Source of the DNA: Gammaproteobacteria bacterium
GTDB taxonomy: Bacteria; Pseudomonadota; Gammaproteobacteria; Xanthomonadales; Marinicellaceae
Assembly: GCA_041395445.1 (NCBI GenBank)
Contig: JAWLAO010000006.1
Span: forward strand, 62,001-126,000
Direction: 5' to 3'
DNA length: 64,000 nt
Part shown: in pieces, positions 54,631 to 63,935 of the stretch
How positions within the stretch are numbered: position 1 is the first letter of the stretch
Layout of the letters: the number at the start of each line of letters is the position of its first letter
Translations under genes and position numbers: made by a program
The notes under the pieces: model-generated
Database searches by the model: none
Seen by the model: only the letters and a program-made list of their open reading frames with translations
What the model was told of the DNA's origin: nothing

Positions 54631-56055
54631 CTATTTCAACTTTTCAACCCTGATAACATTCGTTGTGCCTGATTTTCCAAAAGGAACACCGGCGGTGATA
54701 ACATAACGCTCGCCAACTTTTGCGGCATCGCATTTGCGAATAATTGCCTCAGAAATATCGACCATTTCACTGGTATTGTTGGCATCCGGTGAGAGCATCG
54801 GGTGAATTCCCCAGCTGAGTGCTAATTGCTGACAGGATTTTAATTTTGGCGAAATGGCAATGACATTGGTTTGAATTCTGTTGCGAGCGACACGCAGAGC
54901 TGTTGCTCCGGAACTGCTGAAACAAACCATGACTTTTGCTTTGATATTACTGGCAATATTACACGCTGCTGATGCAACCGCATCCGGAGTGGTTTCCTCA
55001 GTATCCAATGTTCTTTCCTGCATACGAACAATGTATTCCATGTCGTTCTCAACGGTGTTAGCAATTTTTCTCATGGTGCTGACAGCTTCTATGGGATAAG
55101 TTCCAACCGCGGTTTCGGCTGATAACATGATGGCATCAGTTCCGTCAAATATGGCATTGGCAACATCACTGGCTTCTGCTCGTGTTGGAATCGGGTTGTC
55201 AATCATGCTTTCCAGCATTTGAGTGGCAGTAATAACCGGTTTACCCGCTTGTCTGGAAAGGCGAATGAGCTTTTTCTGCAACATGGGGACTTCTTGAGGA
55301 GATAATTCAACTCCCAAATCACCACGTGCCACCATGATGCCATCGGCAATTTTTAGAATTTCATCAAAATTCTTAATCGCACTTGGTTTTTCAATTTTTG
55401 CCATGAGTTTGGCATCGGAACCATGAAGTTTGAGATAATGTCTGGCGAGAAGTAAATCTTCCGGTTTTCTGACAAAGCTGAGTGCAACCCAATCGACACC
55501 AAGTGCCACGCCATACTCTAAATCTTCAATATCTTTTTTGGTGAGGGCAGCGACCGATAGGTCTGCGGATGGAATGTTGATTCCTTTATTGTCTGAAAGT
55601 TTGCCGCCAACAATGACTTTGGTATTAATGTCAGAGTTTTCGATTTTTGTTACAATAACCTTAAGTTTGCCGTCATCCAGCAACAATTCATCTCCTTCTT
55701 TGACGTCTTTGTACAAATCTTTATAACTGACGCAGGCGCGCTCAGCATTGCCTATGCAATCATCTGAACAAGAGAGTATAAATGAGTCATTTTCAACTAA
55801 TTTAATTTTTCCTTTTTCAAATTTTCCAATGCGTATTTTAGGACCTTGCAAATCTAGCAAAATTCCTACGACTTGTTTCAGTTCATCAGCAGCGGATCGG
55901 ATGGCATCATAGCTTTTTTTGTGTTGTTCGTGAGAGCCATGAGAGAAGTTGAGTCGAAAGACATTGACCCCGGCTTCGATTAATTCCTTTATTTTTCTTG
56001 GGTTGTTGCTCACCGGACCTAATGTGGCGACGATTTTTGTTTTGTGTTTTATCAC
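54631..56055 (-). CDS. pyk: Pyruvate kinase
   Basis: A 474-residue glycolytic kinase making pyruvate and ATP from PEP and ADP. It begins HKTKIVATLGPVSNNPRKIK, has the active-site segments FRLNFSHGSHEQHKKSYDAI and LMAKIEKPSAIKNFDEIL, then IMVARGDLGVELSPQEVPML and ITATQMLESMIDNPIPTRAE. The C-terminal domain is complete. The start is probably GTG at 56055, with AGGA six bases upstream. An ATG 16 codons earlier has no such site and adds residues not seen in the family. pykA and pykF types cannot be told apart here. Confidence 0.96.
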   Translation of the reverse strand: MIKHKTKIVATLGPVSNNPRKIKELIEAGVNVFRLNFSHGSHEQHKKSYDAIRSAADELKQVVGILLDLQGPKIRIGKFEKGKIKLVENDSFILSCSDDCIGNAERACVSYKDLYKDVKEGDELLLDDGKLKVIVTKIENSDINTKVIVGGKLSDNKGINIPSADLSVAALTKKDIEDLEYGVALGVDWVALSFVRKPEDLLLARHYLKLHGSDAKLMAKIEKPSAIKNFDEILKIADGIMVARGDLGVELSPQEVPMLQKKLIRLSRQAGKPVITATQMLESMIDNPIPTRAEASDVANAIFDGTDAIMLSAETAVGTYPIEAVSTMRKIANTVENDMEYIVRMQERTLDTEETTPDAVASAACNIASNIKAKVMVCFSSSGATALRVARNRIQTNVIAISPKLKSCQQLALSWGIHPMLSPDANNTSEMVDISEAIIRKCDAAKVGERYVITAGVPFGKSGTTNVIRVEKLK

Positions 56056-56243
56056 TTTAATCCTGTTAGATTGAGTATTTGTAAATTCGGATAATTTAAA
56101 CATTTTCGTAATGGTTTGTTAAGAAATTAATGATTTATAATCATTTAATAATATCAACAAGAGGCTTACTTAAGATGAATGAAATATTTTGCAATGTATG
56201 TGACTCTGCTGTTAAACTGACAATTTTTAAATAGCGGTACTAA

Positions 56244-56606
56244 ATGGCATTAATTAATTGTCCTTCATGTAAGCAGAGAATTTCAGATAAGTCTGAAAAA
56301 TGTCCCGAATGTGGTTTTTCCTTTAATTTAAACAAGGAAGAGATGGAACGTCTCAAGGTCATCAAATATCGTGATTATCGCGATAAGATGTATCGATTCA
56401 AAATGCTGACATTTTTTGCTGTTGCAATTGCTTTGGTAGGAGTTGTGCCAATGGTCTGGGATTATGCACGTGCGATTGATTATGGATTTAATGCGGTGAT
56501 AATCAATCATTGGGGAGTTTATTTCGCAGTCGCCGGTTTTTTATTTTATGTTTTGATAAGAATCTTTATGGTGATTGTAAAAAGGAACTACAAGCAATCC
56601 AAATAA
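56244..56606 (+). CDS. Small zinc-ribbon membrane protein
   Basis: A 120-residue protein with an N-terminal zinc ribbon (CPSCKQRISDKSEKCPECGF) and two membrane spans (TFFAVAIALVGVVPMVW; YFAVAGFLFYVLIRIFMVI). The family is unclear; such proteins carry a cytoplasmic zinc finger before a membrane anchor. There is no adjacent partner gene on the same strand. Just upstream, a 19-codon open frame (56175-56234, containing CNVC) has no clear ribosome binding site and is not called as a gene. Confidence 0.75.
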   Translation: MALINCPSCKQRISDKSEKCPECGFSFNLNKEEMERLKVIKYRDYRDKMYRFKMLTFFAVAIALVGVVPMVWDYARAIDYGFNAVIINHWGVYFAVAGFLFYVLIRIFMVIVKRNYKQSK

Positions 56607-56620
56607 TTGATTTTTAATTG

Positions 56621-57151
56621 TTAGCTGGCAAAGGTTCGGCTTCTTTTTAATTGTCTTTTTTGAATCATTTTCTTAGGAAGAAAAATCACCCCGTTAAAAA
56701 ACATGCTAAATAATATTCCGCCAAATAAGCCATATACAAAGGTCCAGAGGTTGAGAGGCACTCCGGGCTGAAATGATTTCAATGTGCCTTTTGCTAAATC
56801 AAAACGTGTATGCGTTGTCAGAAATAGTATTTTTTTGAATAAGCCCTCGGTTTCGAGCACATTGAGTTCTTCTTTTAAATCTCTAACATCAAGTTGAACT
56901 TCTTCAATGTTTTCTCCTGTTTTTCGTATCGCTTCATCTTTTGAGTTTTTAAAGCTCTCAATCAATTTTTGAATGTTTCCGTCATAGCCATTTGTAGCAA
57001 TTGACAGATATTTGTCTAGTTGCTGATTTTGTGATTCGGAATACCCGCCAACTCTTTGTGTGTATTGATCAATAAAATGAGGGAGTTGAAGAAACAGAAT
57101 AACCCCGGTGGCGAAAAATATTTTATCAACAAGCTGTTTGATTAAGTTCAT
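56621..57151 (-). CDS. DUF2937-type membrane protein
   Basis: A 176-residue membrane protein. The N-terminal span (IFFATGVILFLQLPHFIDQY) is followed by TQRVGGYSESQNQQLDKYL, a charged coiled-coil region and a second span near the C-terminus (YGLFGGILFSMFFNGVIFL), ending in a basic tail. This matches the DUF2937 family as I remember it (a span followed by QLP-FIDQY-QR-GG). The start at 57151 fits the family; ten more codons are open upstream. Function unknown. Confidence 0.8.
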   Translation of the reverse strand: MNLIKQLVDKIFFATGVILFLQLPHFIDQYTQRVGGYSESQNQQLDKYLSIATNGYDGNIQKLIESFKNSKDEAIRKTGENIEEVQLDVRDLKEELNVLETEGLFKKILFLTTHTRFDLAKGTLKSFQPGVPLNLWTFVYGLFGGILFSMFFNGVIFLPKKMIQKRQLKRSRTFAS

Positions 57152-57318
57152 TCTACAATTGTTAAATCCAGTGTTATTCAAAATAACATAAACTTTAAAA
57201 AAACTCCATCAATTGCGATGACGGCTTGGTAAACTCATCGACACCATTGTTAATGAAAATGTTCGTTTTATTTTTTGGATGAATAAAATTTATTAAAAAG
57301 ATTAATTAATTTCATGCT

Positions 57319-57346
57319 TGACTTGATTTTTTTGCCTGCTATATTT
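57319..57346 (+). promoter_or_regulatory. Promoter of the TonB-dependent receptor gene
   Basis: TTGACT (57319-57324) and TATATT (57341-57346), 16 bp apart, form a good sigma-70 promoter. Transcription would start about 57353, giving a leader of about 68 bases. The start lies inside the palindrome at 57352-57371. Confidence 0.7.
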
Positions 57347-57351
57347 ACTGA

Positions 57352-57371
57352 TACGAATAAATATTCGTATA
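57352..57371 (+). promoter_or_regulatory. Perfect-arm operator over the start site
   Basis: ATACGAATA-AA-TATTCGTAT has perfect 9-bp arms with a 2-base centre. It covers the expected transcription start of the TonB receptor, a typical repressor position. It is not a Fur box (no GATAAT repeats). The repressor is not identified; no regulator gene is adjacent. Confidence 0.7.
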
Positions 57372-57420
57372 ACATTAAACTTAACTTAAATAATAACAAC
57401 CAGTCTGGGAGACTGAAATA

Positions 57421-60027
57421 ATGAAAAATAAATTTAACAAAAGAACGGCATTGTTTTTAGCAATGTTTGCACCGTTCACCGTTGGTTTATCAACCCAAGC
57501 TGTTGCTCAAGAGGATGGAGCAGAAGAAGCTGAAGTTGAAGAGGTGGTGGTATTGGGCTCTCGCCGTGCTCCTCGTTCAGCGACTGATTCTGCAGTTCCT
57601 GTTGATGTCATCGGCGGTGACGATTTTGTCAATCAAGGTGAAACTGATTTAAGTAACTTATTACGTAATGTTGTTCCGTCATACAATGTGAACACACAGG
57701 CAATTAGTGATGCGGCAACTTTGGTACGTCCGGCTAACCTCCGTGGTTTGGCTCCTGATCACACATTGATGTTGGTTAATAATAAGCGTCGTCATCGTGC
57801 TGCGGTTATTTCCTGGTTAGGAAATGGTGTTGCTGATGGTGCACAAGGTCCAGATATTTCACAAATTCCGGCAATTGCATTGAAACAAGTTGGCGTATTA
57901 AGAGACGGTGCTGCTGCTCAGTATGGTTCTGATGCGATTGCCGGTGTGATGAATTTCCAATTAAAAGATGCGAATGAGGGTGGAAGTTTTGAAGTCAGAT
58001 ATGGTTCTTTCTATGAAGGTGACGGAGATACATATTCAGTTGCCGGTAATATTGGTTTGCCTTTCACCGATAACGGTTTTGTTAACCTGACTTTTGAATA
58101 CGGTGAAGCCGATGACACAAACCGTTCTTATCAAAGAGCGGATGCTGCGGCGTTAGTTGCTGCAGGAAATACAGCTGTTGCAAATCCGGCACAAATTTGG
58201 GGACAACCCAAAATTGATAACGATATAAAATTCGTTTATAACATGGGCTTGCAGCTGGATGAAGATAAAGAGTTCTATGCATTTGGAAATTATGGTTCCA
58301 AATCTGTTGATGGCGGATTCTACTTCAGAAATCCAAACACTCGCGGTGGTGTATTCAGCAATGATGGTGGCCAAACTTTATTGGTTGGTGACGTATTGGA
58401 TGCTGCTGATGGTATTTTAGATGGTTCTGCAGGTTGTCCGGTTGTTCCTATTGTTAATAATGCACCTGACCCTCAAAGATTGGCTGAAGTTTTGGCAAAT
58501 CCAAACTGTTTCACATTCCAAAAGATGTTCCCTGGCGGATTCACTCCGAGATTCGGTGGTGATGTTGAAGATTTCTCGACCGTTGTCGGGTTAAGAGGCG
58601 AGTCCGGAAGCGGATGGAATTGGGATTTAAGTGGAACTTATGGACGCAGTAGTGCAGACTTCACAATTCGCAATACCGTAAATGCTTCTTTAGGTCCACA
58701 AACGCCGACTGAATTTTATCCGGGTTCATACACTCAAACTGAAAAGAATTTGAACTTTGATGTGTCTAAAGGTTTTGCAGTTGGAAGTTTTGCTTCAGAC
58801 CTAAACGTAGCAATGGGTCTTGAGTATCGTTCAGAAACATTCCAGATTACAACAGGTGATCAAGCATCATTCGAGATTGGTCCTTATGCGGCTCAAGGAT
58901 TTAGTTCAGCTTCAAATGGTTTTCCGGGTTTCTCAAATCTGGCAGCTGGTAGTTGGGAGCGTTCTAACTATGCAGCTTATGTCGATTTAGAAGCAGATGT
59001 AACTGAAAGTTTGTTGATAGGTGTAGCATTGCGTTTCGAAGATTTTGAAGACTTTGGTACTACAACCAATGGTAAAGTGGCAGCTCGCTATGAGTTTACA
59101 GATGCTTTTGCATTGCGTAGTGCTTGGAGTACAGGCTTCAGAGCCCCGACTCCTGGTCAATCCAATGCCTTTAATGTCTCGACTCAGTTTGAAAATGGTC
59201 AGTTAGTCAATAACGGTACAATTCCTTCAATAAATCCTGTGGCTTTATCAAAGGGAGGACAGCCTCTTGATGCAGAGGAATCAACTAACTTTACATTCGG
59301 TGCGGTAGTGAATTTTGCAGGTATCGATTTGACAGTTGATTACTTTGCAATTGATTTGGATGGACGTTTAACGCTTTCTGAAAATCATGCATTATCACAA
59401 GAAGAAGTTGATGCTTTGATTGCATCCGGTGTAACCAGCGCGGCAAATCTAAGAAATTTCCGCTACTTCACAAATGGTTATGATACAGAAACTCGTGGTA
59501 TTGATGTGGTTGCAACTTACTCGACAGAAATTGGTAATGGTAATACAGATTTCGTGTTATCGTTTAACCATACTGAAACGGATGTTGTACATGTTGATAC
59601 TTATAGAGGGCAACTAAGTGATGACATGGGCAATCCACTATTTGATGTTGAGGGAAATCCTGTTATAGGTGATATTCCATTATTAGGTGATGAAAGAGTC
59701 TTGGAGCAAGAAAGAGGTTTACCTGAAACTCGTTGGAGTTTCTCTGCGAATCACACAGTTGGAGACTGGCGTTTCCTAGGTCGTTTAAATCACTACAGTG
59801 GTATTTATGACACCGGTGACAATGTCTTCGTTGGTGACAACTTGTTCTTAGATGTAGAAGCTGCATACAATTTCAATGAGCATTATACATTGACAGTTGG
59901 AGCTCAAAACGTAACTGATGAATATCCTGATGAAGTATTCGGCGGTGCCGGTAATATTTATGGTCAGGCTTCACCGGGAGGTTTTGGTGGTGGTTTCTAC
60001 TACTTCCGTCTGAGATATGAACTTTAA
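57421..60027 (+). CDS. TonB-dependent outer-membrane receptor
   Basis: An 868-residue outer-membrane transporter. The signal peptide (LAMFAPFTVGLSTQAVAQ) is followed by a TonB box region (VEEVVVLGSR), a plug domain (about 50-190: SAVPVDVIGGDDFVNQGETD, LRGLAPDHTLMLVNNKRRHR, VGVLRDGAAAQYGSDAIAGV) and a 22-strand barrel ending in an aromatic-rich YYFRLRYEL. It is of the large carbohydrate/unknown-substrate class rather than a typical siderophore receptor. The promoter carries an operator over its start. A strong terminator follows, then the TonB2-type operon that probably energises it. Confidence 0.94.
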   Translation: MKNKFNKRTALFLAMFAPFTVGLSTQAVAQEDGAEEAEVEEVVVLGSRRAPRSATDSAVPVDVIGGDDFVNQGETDLSNLLRNVVPSYNVNTQAISDAATLVRPANLRGLAPDHTLMLVNNKRRHRAAVISWLGNGVADGAQGPDISQIPAIALKQVGVLRDGAAAQYGSDAIAGVMNFQLKDANEGGSFEVRYGSFYEGDGDTYSVAGNIGLPFTDNGFVNLTFEYGEADDTNRSYQRADAAALVAAGNTAVANPAQIWGQPKIDNDIKFVYNMGLQLDEDKEFYAFGNYGSKSVDGGFYFRNPNTRGGVFSNDGGQTLLVGDVLDAADGILDGSAGCPVVPIVNNAPDPQRLAEVLANPNCFTFQKMFPGGFTPRFGGDVEDFSTVVGLRGESGSGWNWDLSGTYGRSSADFTIRNTVNASLGPQTPTEFYPGSYTQTEKNLNFDVSKGFAVGSFASDLNVAMGLEYRSETFQITTGDQASFEIGPYAAQGFSSASNGFPGFSNLAAGSWERSNYAAYVDLEADVTESLLIGVALRFEDFEDFGTTTNGKVAARYEFTDAFALRSAWSTGFRAPTPGQSNAFNVSTQFENGQLVNNGTIPSINPVALSKGGQPLDAEESTNFTFGAVVNFAGIDLTVDYFAIDLDGRLTLSENHALSQEEVDALIASGVTSAANLRNFRYFTNGYDTETRGIDVVATYSTEIGNGNTDFVLSFNHTETDVVHVDTYRGQLSDDMGNPLFDVEGNPVIGDIPLLGDERVLEQERGLPETRWSFSANHTVGDWRFLGRLNHYSGIYDTGDNVFVGDNLFLDVEAAYNFNEHYTLTVGAQNVTDEYPDEVFGGAGNIYGQASPGGFGGGFYYFRLRYEL

Positions 60028-60065
60028 AGATTATTGACATTTTAGTTACATATCGATAATAATTG

Positions 60066-60102
60066 AAAGTGCCTGTTGTTTGTATTCAACGGGCACTTTT
60101 TT
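60066..60102 (+). terminator. Terminator after the TonB receptor
   Basis: AAAGTGCCTGTTG (60066-60078) pairs with CAACGGGCACTTT (60087-60099) with one G-T pair, followed by T. It is a strong stem with an 8-base loop. Confidence 0.88.
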
Positions 60103-60176
60103 AAGTGGGTGGGATAGTTTAGAATAACGCGATCTTAAAAATACAAAATAATTTCAAGAAACTTAGAGAGAAAACA

Positions 60177-60959
60177 ATGCAGATAAGCACAAAAATTGTT
60201 AATTTTAGAAAGTCTCTGGCTTTAGCAATGATTGTCGGTGTGACATCAGTCAGTTATGCACAACTGGAAGATGTGGTAAAAACCGGTGAAGCTAAAGTAG
60301 AAGAGGCACGCAAGTCACAAGCAAAGGTTGATGCCATTGTCGATTCTTCACAAGCAAGGCTGGTTGAATATCGCAGCTTGCTAAAACAGATTGAAGGTTT
60401 AAAAGTTTATAACAATCAATTGCAAACACAAATCGACAGTCAACTTCAATTAATTGAAAAATTTGAAGCGTCAACGGCACAAGTTGCGGTTATTGAGCGA
60501 CAAATGTTGCCATTAATCATGAAAATGATTGATGGAATTGCTCAATTTGTTGAGTTAGACATGCCGTTTAACGAGCAAGAACGTGCAGAAAGAGTGTTAT
60601 TCATGCAGGAAAATATCGAAAGAGCTGATGTAGATATTTCAGAAAAATTCAGACAAATTCTTGAAGTTTATCAAATTGAAGATGAATACGGTCGTAAGAT
60701 TGATTCCTATTCAAAAATTATTAATGTTGATGGGCAAGAGCATGAGGTTGACATCCTGAGAGTTGGTCGCATTGCAATGGTTGCTCAAACTAAAGACACA
60801 AAATTGAGTGCTGTTTATGATAAGGATTCTAAAAAATGGATAGCTTTAGATAACGGCACTTACAGAAATTCAATCAAAAATGGCATCAAAATGGCGAACA
60901 AACAAGCCACAATTGACGTCATGACTTTACCAATTGCAGCTCCAGGGGTGGCAAAATAA
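60177..60959 (+). CDS. DUF3450 coiled-coil protein of the TonB2 operon
   Basis: A 260-residue periplasmic protein. The signal peptide (LALAMIVGVTSVSYA) precedes a long coiled coil (LEDVVKTGEAKVEEARKSQA to about residue 105) and a conserved C-terminal part (GRIAMVAQTKDTKLSAVYDK; IDVMTLPIAAPGVAK). DUF3450 proteins commonly precede ttpC-exbB-exbD-tonB genes in marine gammaproteobacteria and are thought to help the energy-transduction complex. The stop overlaps the next ATG by one base (TAATG). Confidence 0.88.
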   Translation: MQISTKIVNFRKSLALAMIVGVTSVSYAQLEDVVKTGEAKVEEARKSQAKVDAIVDSSQARLVEYRSLLKQIEGLKVYNNQLQTQIDSQLQLIEKFEASTAQVAVIERQMLPLIMKMIDGIAQFVELDMPFNEQERAERVLFMQENIERADVDISEKFRQILEVYQIEDEYGRKIDSYSKIINVDGQEHEVDILRVGRIAMVAQTKDTKLSAVYDKDSKKWIALDNGTYRNSIKNGIKMANKQATIDVMTLPIAAPGVAK

Positions 60960-62308
60960 TGAAAATCGCAAAAATTATGACATTAGCAGCTTTCTTATTT
61001 TCTGTATCATCACTCGCTATAGCTGATGAAAGCCTTTCTATGGATGATTTGCTCAACAAAGTCAAAGCAGGTCGTGCCGCAGATAATCAAGATAATAAGA
61101 GAAGAGAACAAGAGTTCATTCAGCAGAAGCAAGAACAAGAACGTATGATTCGTGAAGCCAAAGCAGAAATAGCCGCTTTGGAAAGTAAATCTGCTGAGAT
61201 GGAAAAACAATTCAACGAAAATGAACTTGCCGTTGAAGAAAAAAGGAAACAGCGCGACGAAAGATTAGGTTCATTGAAAGAACTTTTTGGTCATTTGACT
61301 TCAACAGCTGGCGCACTGCGTGAAACTTTCAAAGGCTCTTTAACCAGTACTCAATTTCCGGGACGTGTTGAATTTCTTGACACTTTGATTAAAAAAATGA
61401 ACAGTTCAACAGACTTGCCTTCCATGGAAGAAATTGAAAAGGTCTGGTTTGAAATGCACCGAGAAATTACTGAATCCGGTCGTGTGGTTAAATACAACAC
61501 CAAAGTCGGAACTCAAGGCAGTCAGGAAGTTGTCAGAGTTGGTTTGTTTAATTTAGTTTCCAATGGCAACTATTTGTCTTATGAACCGGATACCGGTAAT
61601 TTGTCAGTACTGGCAAGACAGCCTGAAGATTATCAAGCCGGTGCTGCTGCATTCCAATCATCAACATCTGGCGTTTCTCCACTTGGGATTGATCCGACAG
61701 GTCCGGCCGGTGGCGGATATTTGAGTGCTTTAATCAATTCTCCAACAATTGAAGAGAGATGGCATCAAGGTAAGCTGGTTGGTTATATCATTACCGGTAT
61801 TGCAGTATTTGGTATCTTACTGGCTATCTGGAGATTTATTGTACTGAGTGGAATATCAGCAAAAGTAAACAAACAACTTAAGTCTAAAGAGTTATCAAAT
61901 AATAATCCGCTTGGAAGAGTTCTTTCAGCAGCAGAGGCTCATCATAATACGGACATCGAAACTTTGGAACTGCGTTTGGGTGAAGCAATTCTGAAAGAAA
62001 AACCGGCAATTAACAAGGGGATTCCTTTGTTAAAAATCATCTCAATGGTTGCTCCGCTCCTCGGTCTGTTGGGTACAGTGACAGGTATGATTATTGTGTT
62101 CCAGGCAATTACAATATTTGGTGCCGGCGATCCAAAAGCGATGGCGGGTGGTATTTCCAGTGCATTGGTTACTACGGTTCTTGGTTTGGTCGCAGCGATT
62201 CCAACTTTGTTGTTACATACTTTCTTGAGCGGTAAAGCTAAAGGAATTATGCATATTTTGGAAGAGCAAAGTGCCGGAATTCTGGCTGAGAGATCAGAGC
62301 AGAAATAA
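60959..62308 (+). CDS. ttpC: TtpC-like MotA/TolQ/ExbB proton-channel protein
   Basis: A 449-residue inner-membrane protein with a signal peptide, a long periplasmic coiled coil (about 35-130: EQEFIQQKQEQERMIREAKA), a membrane span near 275-300 (GYIITGIAVFGILLAIWRF), and the MotA/TolQ/ExbB core (LLKIISMVAPLLGLLGTVTG; AGGISSALVTTVLGLVAAIP). This is the layout of TtpC, the extra ExbB-like subunit needed by the TonB2 system of Vibrio. Gene order DUF3450-ttpC-exbB-exbD-tonB supports the call. Confidence 0.9.
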   Translation: MKIAKIMTLAAFLFSVSSLAIADESLSMDDLLNKVKAGRAADNQDNKRREQEFIQQKQEQERMIREAKAEIAALESKSAEMEKQFNENELAVEEKRKQRDERLGSLKELFGHLTSTAGALRETFKGSLTSTQFPGRVEFLDTLIKKMNSSTDLPSMEEIEKVWFEMHREITESGRVVKYNTKVGTQGSQEVVRVGLFNLVSNGNYLSYEPDTGNLSVLARQPEDYQAGAAAFQSSTSGVSPLGIDPTGPAGGGYLSALINSPTIEERWHQGKLVGYIITGIAVFGILLAIWRFIVLSGISAKVNKQLKSKELSNNNPLGRVLSAAEAHHNTDIETLELRLGEAILKEKPAINKGIPLLKIISMVAPLLGLLGTVTGMIIVFQAITIFGAGDPKAMAGGISSALVTTVLGLVAAIPTLLLHTFLSGKAKGIMHILEEQSAGILAERSEQK

Positions 62309-62323
62309 CCCGGAGGGACGGCC

Positions 62324-62851
62324 ATGCTTTTATTATTACAAGATGCATTTGAGGCTATAAACAACTTCTTTAATAAAGGAGGTCCGGTATTGTATGTCAT
62401 TGCCGCGACCACCTTTATTATGTGGGTCATGATACTTGATAAACTTTTATATTTTAAATTTGGTTATAGAAACGATTTTGACAAAGTCTTAAAAACCTGG
62501 AACTCTCGTGGTGAGCATAAATCTTGGAATGCTCATGCGATTCGGGACAAACTCGTATCTGAAACTCAGATTAAAATTAACAAAAACATTCCTTTAATTA
62601 AAACCTTGATTGCGCTTTGTCCGTTATTAGGTTTGTTAGGGACGGTTACAGGTATGATTGAAGTGTTTTCCGCACTTGCTATCACAGGTGGCGGAGATGC
62701 TAAGTCTATGGCAGGCGGAGTATCAAGAGCAACGATTCCGACAATGGCAGGTATGGTTGCTGCATTGTCAGGTGTTTTTGCCAACACTTTTGTGACTCAA
62801 ATAGCTGAGAAAGAAAATAAATTAACAGAAGAGCATCTGACTTTTGAATAG
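62324..62851 (+). CDS. exbB: ExbB-like biopolymer transport protein
   Basis: A 175-residue inner-membrane proton-channel subunit. It has an N-terminal span (GGPVLYVIAATTFIMWVMIL) and two central spans with IPLIKTLIALCPLLGLLGTV and SMAGGVSRATIPTMAGMVAA. It forms the stator with ExbD to drive TonB. GGAGG lies before the ATG (CCCGGAGGGACGGCC). Confidence 0.94.
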   Translation: MLLLLQDAFEAINNFFNKGGPVLYVIAATTFIMWVMILDKLLYFKFGYRNDFDKVLKTWNSRGEHKSWNAHAIRDKLVSETQIKINKNIPLIKTLIALCPLLGLLGTVTGMIEVFSALAITGGGDAKSMAGGVSRATIPTMAGMVAALSGVFANTFVTQIAEKENKLTEEHLTFE

Positions 62852-62891
62852 CAGATACTCTAATTTTAAGAGAAACTAAAAGAGAAAAACT

Positions 62892-63305
62892 ATGCGTAGA
62901 AGTTTTATTTCTGAAGCTGCCAGTGAAGACGAAGGTGCCATTGACTTGACACCAATGCTTGATGTTGTATTCATTATGTTGATATTTTTCATTGTGACAG
63001 CAACTTTTATCAAGGAATCCGGAGTTGAAGTCAATCGTCCGGAAGCCAGCACTGCGAATGAAAAAAGTGATACAACCGTTTTGGTTGCAATCAATTCCGA
63101 TAATTCTGTATGGATTGATAAACGTCGTGTGGATGTGCGCTCAGTTAAGGCGAATATTCAACGTCTTCATGCAGAAAATCCTGAGGGCGGCGTCGTTATA
63201 CAATCTGATAAGAATGCAACCGTGAAAACATTCACGGAAGTATTAGATGCAGCCAGAGAAGTTGTGGGGAACGAAAAAGTATCACTCGCAGTCGATAAAA
63301 AGTAA
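62892..63305 (+). CDS. exbD: ExbD-like biopolymer transport protein
   Basis: A 137-residue inner-membrane protein with the key motif IDLTPMLDVVFIMLIFFIVT, whose aspartate carries the proton, followed by a periplasmic domain (VQLVAINSDNSV-like; GGVVIQSDKNATVKTFTEVL). It partners with ExbB and TonB. Confidence 0.94.
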   Translation: MRRSFISEAASEDEGAIDLTPMLDVVFIMLIFFIVTATFIKESGVEVNRPEASTANEKSDTTVLVAINSDNSVWIDKRRVDVRSVKANIQRLHAENPEGGVVIQSDKNATVKTFTEVLDAAREVVGNEKVSLAVDKK

Positions 63306-63317
63306 GAGGAGAATAAG

Positions 63318-63932
63318 ATGGTAATGAAAAGAGCCTTAATTACTTTTCCTGTAGCTTTTGCTGTAACAGCAGCTTTAATCACTTTGATGGTTGCGTTGAT
63401 TGAGTTCAGTGACTCACCATTGGATAAAGAAGCTCGTATCAAGCTTCCGGAAATTCTAATGCCTGAGGCTGAAAGAATGGCGAACCGTGAGGTTCAGAAA
63501 CCTGAAAAACCAAAACCGGATGAACAACCACCACCGGAGATTCCTCAACAGGATTTCGATCAAATTGATGCCGACTCCAATATTGGTGCGATCAGTGCTC
63601 CGGGAAATATGAAAGCAGACTTGGATTTGAGTATTGGAACCGGTTTGTCGGCTTCTGATGGAGAGTATTTACCAATTGTTAAAGTGGCTCCACAATATCC
63701 ACAACGTGCCGCATCTCGTGGGATTGAAGGTTATGTAATACTGGAATATACAGTAACAAAACAAGGAACAGTGAAAGATCCTGTAGTGATTGAAGCAGAA
63801 CCGGCAAGTATTTTTAATCGTTCTGCAATCAGTTCTGCTCTTCGTTACAAATACAAACCTCGTGTTGTTGACGGAGTGCCACAAGAAGTTCATGGTGTCA
63901 GAACCCGAATCGTCTTTAAACTGGCGGAGTAG
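63318..63932 (+). CDS. tonB: TonB2-type energy transducer
   Basis: A 204-residue protein with one N-terminal span (ALITFPVAFAVTAALITLMV), a Pro/Glu/Lys-rich linker (KPEKPKPDEQPPPEIPQQ) and the C-terminal TonB domain (VKVAPQYPQRAASRGIEGYV; EAEPASIFNRSAISSALRYK). It links the ExbBD motor to outer-membrane receptors such as the one upstream. It is short compared with E. coli TonB (239), which fits TonB2-type proteins. GAGGAG precedes the ATG. Confidence 0.94.
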   Translation: MVMKRALITFPVAFAVTAALITLMVALIEFSDSPLDKEARIKLPEILMPEAERMANREVQKPEKPKPDEQPPPEIPQQDFDQIDADSNIGAISAPGNMKADLDLSIGTGLSASDGEYLPIVKVAPQYPQRAASRGIEGYVILEYTVTKQGTVKDPVVIEAEPASIFNRSAISSALRYKYKPRVVDGVPQEVHGVRTRIVFKLAE

Positions 63933-63935
63933 TCT

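Noticed and set aside
56175..56234. A 19-codon open frame with a CNVC motif just before the zinc-ribbon gene.
   Set aside because: It is too short, has no clear ribosome binding site and no conserved sequence I can point to; chance is likely.
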